A stretch of DNA of 64,000 nucleotides from CAZSAK01 sp964605155 (GTDB taxonomy: Bacteria > Pseudomonadota > Gammaproteobacteria > SZUA-140). Below, in pieces: positions 32,714 through 41,705 of this stretch; position 1 is the first letter of the stretch; the number at the start of each line of letters is the position of its first letter. The stretch lies in contig CAZSAK010000006.1 of the NCBI GenBank assembly GCA_964605155.1, forward strand, positions 30,464 to 94,463, given 5' to 3'. The notes beneath the pieces are model-generated. The model made no database searches, was not told where the DNA came from, and saw only the letters and a program-made list of their open reading frames with translations. Made by a program: the position numbers and the translations under genes.

Positions 32714-34014
32714 GCCGCGGCCTCCGTTGCGTCATCGGGTGGGTGTCCCACCATACAGCGTTTATGTTCAATGTGATACTCGAATTCTTTTCTGAAACGC
32801 TTGATAAAACTCTGCACAGGCCAGGCGGCCGCGTCACCAAAGGCGCATATCGTCCTGCCCTCGATTCGCCCCGCGGTCTTGAGCAACAGATCGAGATCCT
32901 CCGGGCGTCCCTTGCCATTCTCGATGCGGTCGATGATACGCCACATCCAGCCCGTACCCTCGCGACAGGGAGTACACTGGCCGCAGGATTCCGCATAATA
33001 GAATCTTGAAACGCGCAGCAGCGCCTTTACCATGCACGTCGTATCATCCATCACCATTACACCGCCTGAACCAAGGGCGGAACCCGCCTTCGACAAGGAG
33101 TCGTAATCCATGTTGACATCCATGATGACATCAGCAGGAAGTACCGGCATCGATGAACCACCGGGGATGACCGCCTTGAGTTTTCTGCCTTCGCGGACAC
33201 CGCCCGCCATCTCCAGCAGATCACGGAATGGTGTGCCCAGCGGTACCTCAAAGTTGCCCGGACGGTTGACATGACCTGAAACCGAAAATATCTTCGGTCC
33301 ACCGTTATTGGGTTTGCCCAAATTGAGGAACCATTCATCGCCGTTACGGATGATGGACGGTACCGAGGCCAGGGTCTCGGTATTATTGATGGTGGTGGGA
33401 CGACCGTAGAGACCGAAATTTGCCGGAAACGGCGGTTTGAAACGGGGCTGTCCTTTTTTTCCTTCCAGGGATTCGAGTAACGCGGTTTCCTCACCGCATA
33501 TATAGGCGCCCGCGCCGAGGTGTGCATGCAGTTCCACGTCGATCCCCGAGCCAAGAATATCTTTGCCGATCAGGCCTTCACGGCGCGCAATATTGAGTGC
33601 CTCCTCGAATCGTTCAAAGGGTTCGTGATGAAACTCGCCGCGAAGATAGTTGTAGCCGACCGTAGCACCGATCGCATACGCCGCGATCGCCATCCCCTCC
33701 ACGACCGCATGGGGGTTATAGCGTAAAATATCCCTGTCTTTGAAAGTACCAGGTTCGCTTTCATCCGAATTACAGACTATATATTTCTGCCCCGGACTGT
33801 TACGGGGCATGAAACTCCATTTGAGCCCGGTGGGAAATCCTGCGCCGCCGCGTCCGCGCAGACTGGATTTCTTCACCGTGTCGATGATCTCTTCGGGCGA
33901 AATCTTTTCCTTCAGGATCTTTTTCCAGGCATCATATCCGCCCACCTTGAGATAATTCTCATACGTCCAGGGCTGGTCAAACTGTAATGTCTGGAAACAA
34001 ACTTCATTTACCAT
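32710..34014 (-). CDS. nuoF: NADH-quinone oxidoreductase subunit F
   Basis: The NADH-oxidising flavoprotein subunit, 434 residues. FMN/NADH-binding loop GRGGAGFPTGLKWSFMP, then NSDESEPGTFKDRD and GAGAYICGEETALLESLEG, and cluster N3 at ESCGQCTPCREGTGW. It is separated from nuoE by 4 bases. Confidence 0.97.
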   Translation of the reverse strand: MVNEVCFQTLQFDQPWTYENYLKVGGYDAWKKILKEKISPEEIIDTVKKSSLRGRGGAGFPTGLKWSFMPRNSPGQKYIVCNSDESEPGTFKDRDILRYNPHAVVEGMAIAAYAIGATVGYNYLRGEFHHEPFERFEEALNIARREGLIGKDILGSGIDVELHAHLGAGAYICGEETALLESLEGKKGQPRFKPPFPANFGLYGRPTTINNTETLASVPSIIRNGDEWFLNLGKPNNGGPKIFSVSGHVNRPGNFEVPLGTPFRDLLEMAGGVREGRKLKAVIPGGSSMPVLPADVIMDVNMDYDSLSKAGSALGSGGVMVMDDTTCMVKALLRVSRFYYAESCGQCTPCREGTGWMWRIIDRIENGKGRPEDLDLLLKTAGRIEGRTICAFGDAAAWPVQSFIKRFRKEFEYHIEHKRCMVGHPPDDATEAAA

Positions 34015-34018
34015 ATAA

Positions 34019-34519
34019 TCACTCCAGGCCGTCCAGGATAGCGTCGACCTTTTCAGATGTCAGGTTTTCATAATAATGGCCGTCAACCGTCATCATTGGT
34101 CCTCCACCACAGGCGGCAAGACATTCCTCTTCGCATTTCAACGTAAACTTGTTGTCCGCGCTCGTCCCGCCTATCTTTATATCCAGTTTCTTTTCGATAT
34201 GCCTGACGATATCCTCGCCGCCGGTCAGCATGCACGAGACATTGGTGCAAACTGATATCTTGTGGCGACCAACGGGTTCGGTATCCAGCATGCTGTAAAA
34301 CGTTGCAACCTCGTAGACCGAGATCGGCTCCATATCCAGATATTCGGCGACTGCATCCATGTGTTCGGTCTTCAGCCAGCCATTATTCTCGTCCTGCACG
34401 ATCGATAACGCAGGCAATACGGCGGACGCCTGCTTGTCAGACGGATATTTCGCGATCCACATATCGATCTTCGCACGGCATCGCTCTGATAACAGGTTGG
34501 TATTCATTGTGCTTGCCAT
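34019..34519 (-). CDS. nuoE: NADH-quinone oxidoreductase subunit E
   Basis: A 166-residue thioredoxin-fold subunit with the 2Fe-2S N1a site: CTNVSC (with MLTGGED) and CEEECLAACGGGPMM. The start ATG at 34519 overlaps the nuoD stop as TGATG; the longer frame to 34597 is simply nuoD read out of phase. Confidence 0.96.
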   Translation of the reverse strand: MASTMNTNLLSERCRAKIDMWIAKYPSDKQASAVLPALSIVQDENNGWLKTEHMDAVAEYLDMEPISVYEVATFYSMLDTEPVGRHKISVCTNVSCMLTGGEDIVRHIEKKLDIKIGGTSADNKFTLKCEEECLAACGGGPMMTVDGHYYENLTSEKVDAILDGLE

Positions 34520-35772
34520 CAGCGGTCGACCTCCCCGAACACGATGTCCTGTGTTCCGATAATGGCAACAACATCCGCCAGCATGTGGCCCCGGCACATC
34601 TCATCCAGTGCCGAGACGTGCACGAAGCCAGGCGCGCGCACCTTCAGACGGTAAGGCTTGTTGGCGCCATCGGACACGATATACACGCCAAACTCGCCCT
34701 TGGGATGTTCGACAGAGGCATAGGCCTCACCTTCCGGAATACAATAACCCTCGGTAAACAATTTGAAGTGATGAATCAGCGATTCCATATCATGTTTCAT
34801 TTCCGATCGTTTGGGCGGTGCGACCTTGTGATTGTCGGTCATGACCGGACCCGGATTGGCACGCAACCAGTCGATGCACTGGCGCACGATACGGTTCGCC
34901 TGCCGCAGCTCTTCCACCCGTACCAGATAGCGGTCGTAACAGTCACCGTTGACGCCGACGGGAATATCGAAATCGAGCTGATCATAAACCTCATAGGGTT
35001 GTTTCTTGCGCAGGTCCCATTCAATTCCGGAACCTCGCAGCATGGGACCTGTAAACCCGAGTTGCATGGCCCTTTCTGGAGAAACCACGCCGATACCTAC
35101 TGTCCGCTGTTTCCATATGCGGTTATCGGTCAACAGGGTTTCATATTCATCGATACAGGCTGGAAACCGCCGGGTGAAATCCTCGACAAAATCCAGCAAT
35201 GAACCCTGGCGGTTACGGTTGCGCACCTCGGTTTCTTTCTTGTTGTGCCACTTGGACGGTTCATACTGCGGCATGGTGTCCGGCAGGTCACGATAGACCC
35301 CTCCGGGACGCATATAGGTAGCATGCATGCGCGCCCCCGATACGGCTTCGTAGCAGTCCAGCAGGTCTTCACGCTCGCGGAAGGCGTAGAGAAACACGGT
35401 CATCGCGCCTATATCAAGTGCATGTGCGCCCAACCACAGGAGATGATTGAGTATGCGCGTGATTTCATCAAACATGACACGGATATACTGGGCGCGGATG
35501 GGCGGTTCGATATCCAGTAATTTTTCCAGGCACAGAACATATCCATGTTCGTTGCACATCATGGAAACGTAATCGAGACGGTCCATGTAGCCGATACTGT
35601 GATTGTAGGGTTTGGACTCGGCGAGCTTTTCCGTCGCGCGGTGCAACAAGCCGATGTGCGGGTCCGCGCGTTCGATCACCTCCCCGTCCATCTCCAGCAC
35701 CAGGCGTAGCACCCCGTGCGCGGATGGATGCTGGGGACCGAAATTCATAGTATAGTTTCTGATCTCAGCCAC
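34519..35772 (-). CDS. nuoD: NADH-quinone oxidoreductase subunit D
   Basis: The 417-residue quinone-site subunit (49-kDa type). It has NFGPQHPSAHGVLRLVLEMD at the start (with the quinone-site His), then HIGLLHRATEKLAE, and ends MCRGHMLADVVAIIGTQDIV, then FGEVDR. It is a separate gene, not fused to nuoC. It overlaps nuoC by 8 bases. Confidence 0.97.
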   Translation of the reverse strand: MAEIRNYTMNFGPQHPSAHGVLRLVLEMDGEVIERADPHIGLLHRATEKLAESKPYNHSIGYMDRLDYVSMMCNEHGYVLCLEKLLDIEPPIRAQYIRVMFDEITRILNHLLWLGAHALDIGAMTVFLYAFREREDLLDCYEAVSGARMHATYMRPGGVYRDLPDTMPQYEPSKWHNKKETEVRNRNRQGSLLDFVEDFTRRFPACIDEYETLLTDNRIWKQRTVGIGVVSPERAMQLGFTGPMLRGSGIEWDLRKKQPYEVYDQLDFDIPVGVNGDCYDRYLVRVEELRQANRIVRQCIDWLRANPGPVMTDNHKVAPPKRSEMKHDMESLIHHFKLFTEGYCIPEGEAYASVEHPKGEFGVYIVSDGANKPYRLKVRAPGFVHVSALDEMCRGHMLADVVAIIGTQDIVFGEVDR

Positions 35773-36388
35773 TGCTCACCTCGCCATCATCCGTGCCCTC
35801 GGTATAACGATGATCGTGGGGAATAACACGCGGTACCGTTACACGCGGTACGATACTCACGGGCTCATATACAACACGCTCCCTTTCCGGGTCATAGCGC
35901 ATTTCAACGTTACCGATAAGGGGAAAGTCCTTGCGAAACGGATGTCCGACAAAGCCATAATCGGTCAACAAACGCCGCAGATCAGGATGTCCGACGAAGA
36001 GTATCCCGAACAGATCATATGCCTCACGTTCATACCAGTTGGCAGAGGCCCAGATATCGATGACCGAATCCACGCGCGGTGCTTCGCTATCGAGAAAGGT
36101 TTTAACGCGTATGCGTTGATTGTTGGATACTGACAGCAGATGATATACAGCGGCAAACCGGTCACCACTGTGCTCGCCTTCACCGTATTCCAGATAATCG
36201 ACCCCACAGATATCGATAAGAATCTCGAAACCGAGCTCCGGCGTGTCTCGCAGGATCAAGCAGGTTTCATGCAGCCGATCACGCGGCACCTCGATGGTCA
36301 ATTCGGACTTTGCCACCACGCATTTATTTAAAGTGTCTCCAAACTTTTGTCGGATCTGCGTGGCGAATGTCTGAATGTTACCGGGCAT
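35765..36388 (-). CDS. nuoC: NADH-quinone oxidoreductase subunit C
   Basis: A 207-residue 30-kDa-type subunit. It has FEILIDICGVDYLEYGE, DVFGI-like REAYDLFGILFVGHPDLRR, then GHPFRKDFPLIG. The ATG at 36388 (MPGNIQTF) lies 11 bases after the nuoB stop and fits the family; the frame is open further into nuoB. Confidence 0.95.
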   Translation of the reverse strand: MPGNIQTFATQIRQKFGDTLNKCVVAKSELTIEVPRDRLHETCLILRDTPELGFEILIDICGVDYLEYGEGEHSGDRFAAVYHLLSVSNNQRIRVKTFLDSEAPRVDSVIDIWASANWYEREAYDLFGILFVGHPDLRRLLTDYGFVGHPFRKDFPLIGNVEMRYDPERERVVYEPVSIVPRVTVPRVIPHDHRYTEGTDDGEVSSG

Positions 36389-36399
36389 TAATACAGATC

Positions 36400-36876
36400 T
36401 CAGCGCGCGATAGTGTTGGTTCGTTTTATCTTGTTCTGCAGTTGTATGATGCCATACAGGAGTGCCTCGGCGGTGGGAGGACATCCCGGGACATAGATAT
36501 CAACCGGAACAATCCTGTCACATCCACGCACAACGGCATATGAATAATGATAATATCCACCTCCATTTGCACAGGAACCCATCGATATCACCCACTTGGG
36601 TTCTGACATCTGGTCATACACCCTGCGCAGTGCCGGGGCCATTTTATTAACCAAGGTACCGGCTACGATCATTACGTCCGATTGCCGCGGACTTGGCCTG
36701 AATACCACACCAAAACGGTCCAGATCATAACGCGCTGCACCTGCATGCATCATTTCAACCGCACAACAGGCAAGGCCGAATGTCATGGGCCATAATGAAC
36801 CTGTACGCGCCCAGTTGATGAGTTTATCAGCGGACGTGGTAACCACGCCTTTTTCAAGAATTCCTTCTATTCCCAT
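36400..36876 (-). CDS. nuoB: NADH-quinone oxidoreductase subunit B
   Basis: A 158-residue subunit that holds the last cluster N2. Tandem cysteines in FGLACCAVEMM, then SMGSCANGGG and YVPGCPPTAEALLYGI. The ATG at 36876 (MGIEGIL) has AAGGGGG about 9 bases upstream and overlaps nuoA by 10 bases. Confidence 0.96.
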   Translation of the reverse strand: MGIEGILEKGVVTTSADKLINWARTGSLWPMTFGLACCAVEMMHAGAARYDLDRFGVVFRPSPRQSDVMIVAGTLVNKMAPALRRVYDQMSEPKWVISMGSCANGGGYYHYSYAVVRGCDRIVPVDIYVPGCPPTAEALLYGIIQLQNKIKRTNTIAR

Positions 36877-37235
36877 TCCAGGGCCCCCTTCTTCCACTCA
36901 TAGATAAAACCGATAACCAGAATGGTGAGAAAGACTATCATGGCGATAAAACCGAACATACCGATCTCATCCAGGACTATTGCCCATGGAAAAAGAAAGG
37001 CGATCTCGAGATCAAATATGATAAACAGGATGGCGACCAGATAATAGCGCACATCAAATTTCATGCGCGAATCTTCGAACGCCTCAAACCCGCATTCATA
37101 GGGCGACAATTTGGCAGCGTCCGGCTTACGCGGTCCGAGCAAAAAGCCCGCAATCACAGGCACCACTCCGAACATGATGCCCATGACAAGGAATACCAGG
37201 ATTGGCAAATAATTCTGTAGCATGTAAGGATTCAC
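36867..37235 (-). CDS. nuoA: NADH-quinone oxidoreductase subunit A
   Basis: A 122-residue protein with three transmembrane helices. The family block KLSPYECGFEAFEDSRMKFD, then VRYYLVAILFIIFDLEIAFL, carries the conserved Cys loop at the quinone channel. It is the first gene of the operon. The start may be GTG at 37235 or the ATG at 37223; neither has a strong ribosome site. Confidence 0.95.
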   Translation of the reverse strand: MNPYMLQNYLPILVFLVMGIMFGVVPVIAGFLLGPRKPDAAKLSPYECGFEAFEDSRMKFDVRYYLVAILFIIFDLEIAFLFPWAIVLDEIGMFGFIAMIVFLTILVIGFIYEWKKGALEWE

Positions 37236-37263
37236 CGTCCATGAATTAGTGCTTTACTTATTT

Positions 37264-37291
37264 TTTATAATAGCACCCGGCAAATTTTCAA
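37264..37291 (-). promoter_or_regulatory. Possible nuo operon promoter
   Basis: On the minus strand TTGAAA (37286-37291), 16 bases, then TATAAA (37264-37269), about 30 bases before nuoA. Just upstream is an 8-bp inverted repeat, AACTTATT (37301-37308) with AATAAGTT (37314-37321), which could be an operator. Nothing else is seen in the 340 bases between nuoA and the tRNA gene. Confidence 0.45.
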
Positions 37292-37575
37292 CGTGGTATC
37301 AACTTATTTTTTCAATAAGTTAATCCTCCTGATTGAGTCTAGGCCAGCGTCCAATTCTGTGTCAAGCGATCGTCAATTATATCACTGTAGTGTTTGCAAA
37401 AAACACTGCACAAGGCTCCTGACATTTGCCGTAATACGAAATCAACCACATGATCAACGTCATGTGACCACTGCTTTATCTTCTATATATCAACCTATTG
37501 CGTTCACAGGCCATCATACTCCAGGTCTGTGCAGTATCTTCCTTTGCATCATGTCCATATCAATCTCATGGAGAT

Positions 37576-37660
37576 TGGTGCCGATGGCCGGAGTCGAACC
37601 GGCACGGCTTGCGCCACCGCCCCCTCAAGACGGCGTGTCTACCAATTTCACCACATCGGC
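37576..37660 (-). tRNA. tRNA-Leu (anticodon GAG)
   Basis: An 85-base gene with encoded CCA. Acceptor stem GCCGATG pairs with CATCGGC. The anticodon stem CCGTC/GGCGG encloses TTGAGGG, giving GAG for CUC and CUU. A long variable arm (type II tRNA) follows, and the T arm carries GGTTCGACTCC. It lies between secG and nuoA on the same strand, a common gammaproteobacterial arrangement. Confidence 0.95.
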
Positions 37661-37727
37661 CTTGTACAGTTGAGAAGCATAAAAATGTGATTCCGGATCT
37701 ACGTCGTCTTTGTTGCATGCGAAACAA

Positions 37728-38135
37728 CTACATCTGGCCGGCATCAGGGTCGGGCGCATCTGTCTTGTTCTGGTCACCGGATACCGGCGTTGGGGGAACA
37801 TCCGGCGTATCAGAAGGTTGTGCGGTTTCATCGGCTCCTGCCGGCGCCTCAGGTACAGTCGGTGAAGCAGGCGTGCTGATTTCCGTTACACTATTTCTTT
37901 CCACTTTTTTCGTTGAGAAATACGCCAGTGACAGACTGCTGATAAAAAACAACGTCGCCAGAATAGCAGTCGTTCTGGTTAAAAACGATGCGGAGCCCTG
38001 ACTACCAAATACCGTATTGGAAGCGCCGCTGCCAAAGGCAGCGCCAATATCGGCACCCTTGCCACGTTGAATCAGTATCAAACCGATCAGTGCCATTGTG
38101 ATCAGTACATGTATGACTATCAGAACTGTTTGCAT
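37728..38135 (-). CDS. secG: Preprotein translocase subunit SecG
   Basis: A 135-residue SecYEG accessory subunit. The first helix (VLITMALIGLILIQRGKGAD) is followed by the conserved GAAFGSGASNTVFGSQGS loop, and a second helix ends in AYFST. The C-terminal 60 residues are unusually long and rich in Pro, Thr and Asp, and are probably disordered. It follows tpiA on the minus strand across a 123-base spacer containing a 7-bp hairpin (CCGGAAC with GTTCCGG). Confidence 0.94.
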   Translation of the reverse strand: MQTVLIVIHVLITMALIGLILIQRGKGADIGAAFGSGASNTVFGSQGSASFLTRTTAILATLFFISSLSLAYFSTKKVERNSVTEISTPASPTVPEAPAGADETAQPSDTPDVPPTPVSGDQNKTDAPDPDAGQM

Positions 38136-38258
38136 GAAACTCTTTCCTGCTTAACCAACTTATAAATAATCCAGATAAACTTCAAGCCGGAACGTTAATC
38201 ATGGTTCCGGATGTATATTTCCGACAACTGGCCTCCGGCCCGCGAGAAAAATGCAATG

Positions 38259-39023
38259 CTAATGATCTGCTGCCTTGCAGATTGCCAGAAACTCGTCGCC
38301 TTTGAGCGAAGCTCCGCCGATCAGTCCACCGTCGATGTCAGGCATACTGAACAGGTCGGCGGCATTCGATGCCTTGACACTGCCGCCGTACAGGATACGG
38401 ATCTTCTCGCCAAGTCCGGCATCATGCTTTGCAATCCGTTGCCGGATAAACTGATGAACTTCCTGCGCCTGACCGGTGGTCGCGGTCTTACCGGTGCCGA
38501 TGGCCCAAACCGGTTCATAGGCAATCACAGCGTTATTGAGTACTGCCGCACCCTGCTCGTCATTCAGGACCGCATCCAGTTGACGAGCAACCACCGTTTC
38601 GGTCTCGCCACGTTCGCGTTCCTCCAGTTGCTCGCCTACACATAATATCGGGACCACTGTGGTATTGAGTACCGACTTGAATCGTTCAGCCACCAGTGCA
38701 TCGCCCTCTCCATAGATATTGCGTCGTTCCGAGTGTCCGACAATGACATATGAGCAACCGAAATCCTGCAGCATCGTCACCGAGATTTCACCCGTATATG
38801 CGCCCGAGGCGGGTTCCTGACAGACGTTTTGCGCACCCCAACCAATCTGTGAACCTTTCAGCAATTCTTCGACGGTGTGAAGATATACAAATGGTGGACA
38901 TACGACTATTTCTGTTTCTTTGATATCACCCGATCCGGCCGTGATACCGTCGATCAATTCCACAACACTCGACGCGGATCCATTCATTTTCCAGTTACCG
39001 GCTACCAATGGTCTGCGTGTCAC
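38259..39023 (-). CDS. tpiA: Triose-phosphate isomerase
   Basis: Interconverts glyceraldehyde 3-phosphate and dihydroxyacetone phosphate. Catalytic residues are present: the Lys of AGNWKMNG, the His of IVGHSERR, and the Glu of VIAYEPVWAIGTG. The phosphate loop is ILYGGSVKASNA. I set the start at GTG 39023 because AGGGAGG lies 5 bases upstream; the ATG at 39038 lacks a ribosome site and includes that motif. It gives 254 residues, normal for the family. Confidence 0.96.
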   Translation of the reverse strand: MTRRPLVAGNWKMNGSASSVVELIDGITAGSGDIKETEIVVCPPFVYLHTVEELLKGSQIGWGAQNVCQEPASGAYTGEISVTMLQDFGCSYVIVGHSERRNIYGEGDALVAERFKSVLNTTVVPILCVGEQLEERERGETETVVARQLDAVLNDEQGAAVLNNAVIAYEPVWAIGTGKTATTGQAQEVHQFIRQRIAKHDAGLGEKIRILYGGSVKASNAADLFSMPDIDGGLIGGASLKGDEFLAICKAADH

Positions 39024-39207
39024 CGTTTCCTCCCTCATTAATCAAAAATACGCCGGCCGCCCCTCAGTGACGGAAGACGCATGTCGTTAGCAGAATTAAC
39101 GAAGGGTACCGGCAGCGCGGCAATAAATCAATGACAACTTGATAAAACAAGGAGTTACTGTGAAACGTTTAAAACAAACAGGAACGTTCCTTCATCCCCT
39201 GAAACAT

Positions 39208-40584
39208 TCACACCGCACTGCTGCGTGTTTGTTGCAGATCGAGAAAATTGTCCTGTGCGGCGACAATCACCGCTGCGATACGATTCGCCAGCTCATTGAC
39301 CTGCTCGGCTTCGATCCCTTCAACCATTACCCGAACGACCGGCTCAGTACCCGAGGCACGTAATAACACACGTCCGTTGTCGGCAAGTTCGCTCTCGACC
39401 TCATGCATAACGGTCTGCACCGCCGGATCACGCACGAAATCAAACGATTTGTCCATCGGTACATTGATCATACACTGAGGATATTTTTTCATGCCTGACT
39501 TGAGATCATTAAGCGACTTGCCGGATTTCATCATGGCAGCCAGCACCTGCAGGGAGGAGATAATACCGTCTCCGGTGGACATGCGATCGAGGCATAAAAT
39601 ATGACCGGAGGATTCGCCACCGAGTGTCCAGCCTCCCTGCGACAGCATCTCCTTTACGTAACGGTCGCCGACCGGTGCCCGTTTGAACTCGATGTTCAAT
39701 GCCTGCAGTGCATGCTCAAGCCCCAGGTTACTCATCACCGTACCGACGACGACCCCGTCAAAGTGTTTAGACCCGCGCCACGACTGGGCAATAATATACA
39801 AGAGTTCGTCGCCATCGACCGTTTCTCCCTTGTGATCCACCATGATTACGCGATCACCATCACCGTCGAGGGCAATCCCAAGATCCGCGCCGGATTCGAT
39901 GACGGCTGCCCTGATGGCCTTGACATGCGTGGAACCACAATCGGCATTGATATTCAAACCGTCGGGGTCCACCCCGATCTTGACCACTTTCGCGCCGAGT
40001 TCGGAAAAAACACTGGGCGCCACATGGTAGGTGGCACCGTGCGCACAATCGACAACGATCTTCAGACCCTTGAGTTCAATGCGTTGCGGAATGGTGCTCT
40101 TGCAGAATTCTATATAACGACCACGTGCATCTTCCACGCGTTCCGCCTTGCCAAGCATGGCCGAATCCACAATAGTCATCGGTTTATCGAGTTCCTCTTC
40201 GATTGCCAGTTCCACGTCATCCTGCAGCTTGGTACCCTGATCGGAAAAAAACTTGATGCCATTATCATAGTATGGATTATGTGAGGCGCTGATGACGATC
40301 CCGGCCTGGGCATGTAATGTACGGGTTAGATAGGCGATCGCCGGTGTCGGCATCGGTCCAAGTAAAAGGATATTGACCCCGGCTGCGGACAATCCGGCCT
40401 GCAAGGCGGATTCAAACATATAACCCGAGATACGGGTGTCCTTCCCGATCAGGATCTTTCCGGCTTCACCTCTGGTCAGCACACGCCCCGCCGCCCAGCC
40501 CAGCTTGAGCACGAATTCAGGCGTAATCGGGTGTTCACCGACCTTGCCGCGGATACCGTCCGTACCAAAATAACGCTTGTGCAC
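39208..40584 (-). CDS. glmM: Phosphoglucosamine mutase
   Basis: Converts glucosamine 6-phosphate to the 1-phosphate for peptidoglycan and lipopolysaccharide. N-terminus HKRYFGTDGIRGKVGEHP, phosphoserine loop GIVISASHNPYYDNGIKFF, metal loop LDGDGDRVIMVDH, sugar loop GGESSGHI and C-terminal RASGTEPVVRVMVE. The start is GTG 40584 with AGGA about 7 bases upstream; the longer frame to 40620 adds residues outside the family pattern. It follows folP on the minus strand. Confidence 0.96.
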   Translation of the reverse strand: MHKRYFGTDGIRGKVGEHPITPEFVLKLGWAAGRVLTRGEAGKILIGKDTRISGYMFESALQAGLSAAGVNILLLGPMPTPAIAYLTRTLHAQAGIVISASHNPYYDNGIKFFSDQGTKLQDDVELAIEEELDKPMTIVDSAMLGKAERVEDARGRYIEFCKSTIPQRIELKGLKIVVDCAHGATYHVAPSVFSELGAKVVKIGVDPDGLNINADCGSTHVKAIRAAVIESGADLGIALDGDGDRVIMVDHKGETVDGDELLYIIAQSWRGSKHFDGVVVGTVMSNLGLEHALQALNIEFKRAPVGDRYVKEMLSQGGWTLGGESSGHILCLDRMSTGDGIISSLQVLAAMMKSGKSLNDLKSGMKKYPQCMINVPMDKSFDFVRDPAVQTVMHEVESELADNGRVLLRASGTEPVVRVMVEGIEAEQVNELANRIAAVIVAAQDNFLDLQQTRSSAV

Positions 40585-40666
40585 ACTATGTTCCTGTCTG
40601 CTGGATCGACTTAATGTCAATCCGTAAATTCCGGCGAGAGTGTTTTATCACTCCATCCCTGTAGAC

Positions 40667-41566
40667 CTATGATAATCCATCCACCTCACTGACGGCTCTG
40701 ACAAGACGTAATGCATCCTGCGTCTCGCGTACGTCATGCACACGGATCAATCTCGCCCCCTGCCATGCCGCAAGGGTTGCAGCCGCAATACTACCATAAA
40801 CACGCTCGTCAACCGGCACATCCAATATCTTGCCGATCATGGACTTACGTGACAAACCTGCCACCAGTGGCACCCCTAGTGTAGTTAATTCTCTCAAATC
40901 CTTTAGTAACAATAAATTATGTTGGAGGGTTTTACCGAATCCAAATCCGGGATCGATCAATAACCGGTTGCGAGGTATACCGGCCTCCATACTTCTGTCC
41001 AGCCGCTCCTTGAGAAAGGATTTAACCTCGGCTACTACATCCTGGTAACGAGGCGCCTGTTGCATGGTGCGCGGCCTGCCCAGCATGTGCATCAGGCACA
41101 CAGGCACATCGAGCCGTGCAGCTGTTTGCAGGGCATCGCCCTCCTGTAATGCAAAAACGTCATTGATCATCCCGGCACCTGCCTCGACCGCCTGTCGCAT
41201 GACCTCGGGTTTATAGGTATCGATCGAGACCGGAATCGGCAACTCCCTGGACAACACCTCGATAACAGGCATCACACGGGCCAGTTCTTCATCGACCGAT
41301 ACCGGGTCCGCGCCGGGACGTGTCGACTCACCGCCGACATCGATAACGGCCGCACCTTCCTCCAGCATGTCAATCGCCCGGGTGATGGCAAGATCAGGCG
41401 ACAGGAAATATCCACCGTCGGAAAAGGAATCAGGGGTTACGTTTAGCACACCCATGACCTGTGGTGTTCGTAAATCGAGGAGCTTGCCGGCGCAAGCTAT
41501 CACATACTCGTTTGATAGCGTTGGCAATGCTTGAGTTTCGTCTTGAATCGTTATCGCTTCAACCAT
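40667..41566 (-). CDS. folP: Dihydropteroate synthase
   Basis: Joins p-aminobenzoate to the pterin in folate synthesis and is the sulfonamide target. MGVLNVTPDSFSDGG is the first signature and VIDVGGESTRPGADPV the second. The later loop is GLSRKSMIGKIL. Length is 299 aa, with about 25 extra residues at the N-terminus compared with typical forms. A terminator separates it from ftsH, so folP-glmM probably has its own promoter. Confidence 0.96.
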   Translation of the reverse strand: MVEAITIQDETQALPTLSNEYVIACAGKLLDLRTPQVMGVLNVTPDSFSDGGYFLSPDLAITRAIDMLEEGAAVIDVGGESTRPGADPVSVDEELARVMPVIEVLSRELPIPVSIDTYKPEVMRQAVEAGAGMINDVFALQEGDALQTAARLDVPVCLMHMLGRPRTMQQAPRYQDVVAEVKSFLKERLDRSMEAGIPRNRLLIDPGFGFGKTLQHNLLLLKDLRELTTLGVPLVAGLSRKSMIGKILDVPVDERVYGSIAAATLAAWQGARLIRVHDVRETQDALRLVRAVSEVDGLS

Positions 41567-41630
41567 GGCAACTCAGTTGATAGGCTTTTCATCCTTGTAA
41601 ACGAATATCCAATATCGGCTCTTGAATTTC

Positions 41631-41680
41631 AGAAAAAGAAAACCCTGAATAATATATTCACTGCAATATTATCCAGGGTT
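41631..41680 (-). terminator. Rho-independent terminator after ftsH
   Basis: On the minus strand AACCCTG (41674-41680) pairs with CAGGGTT (41641-41647), with an inner AT-rich stem (ATAATAT/ATATTAT), followed by TTCTTTTT. It ends the rlmE-ftsH transcript 25 bases after the ftsH stop. Confidence 0.8.
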
Positions 41681-41705
41681 GTTATTCAGGATCTATCGAT
41701 CAGGT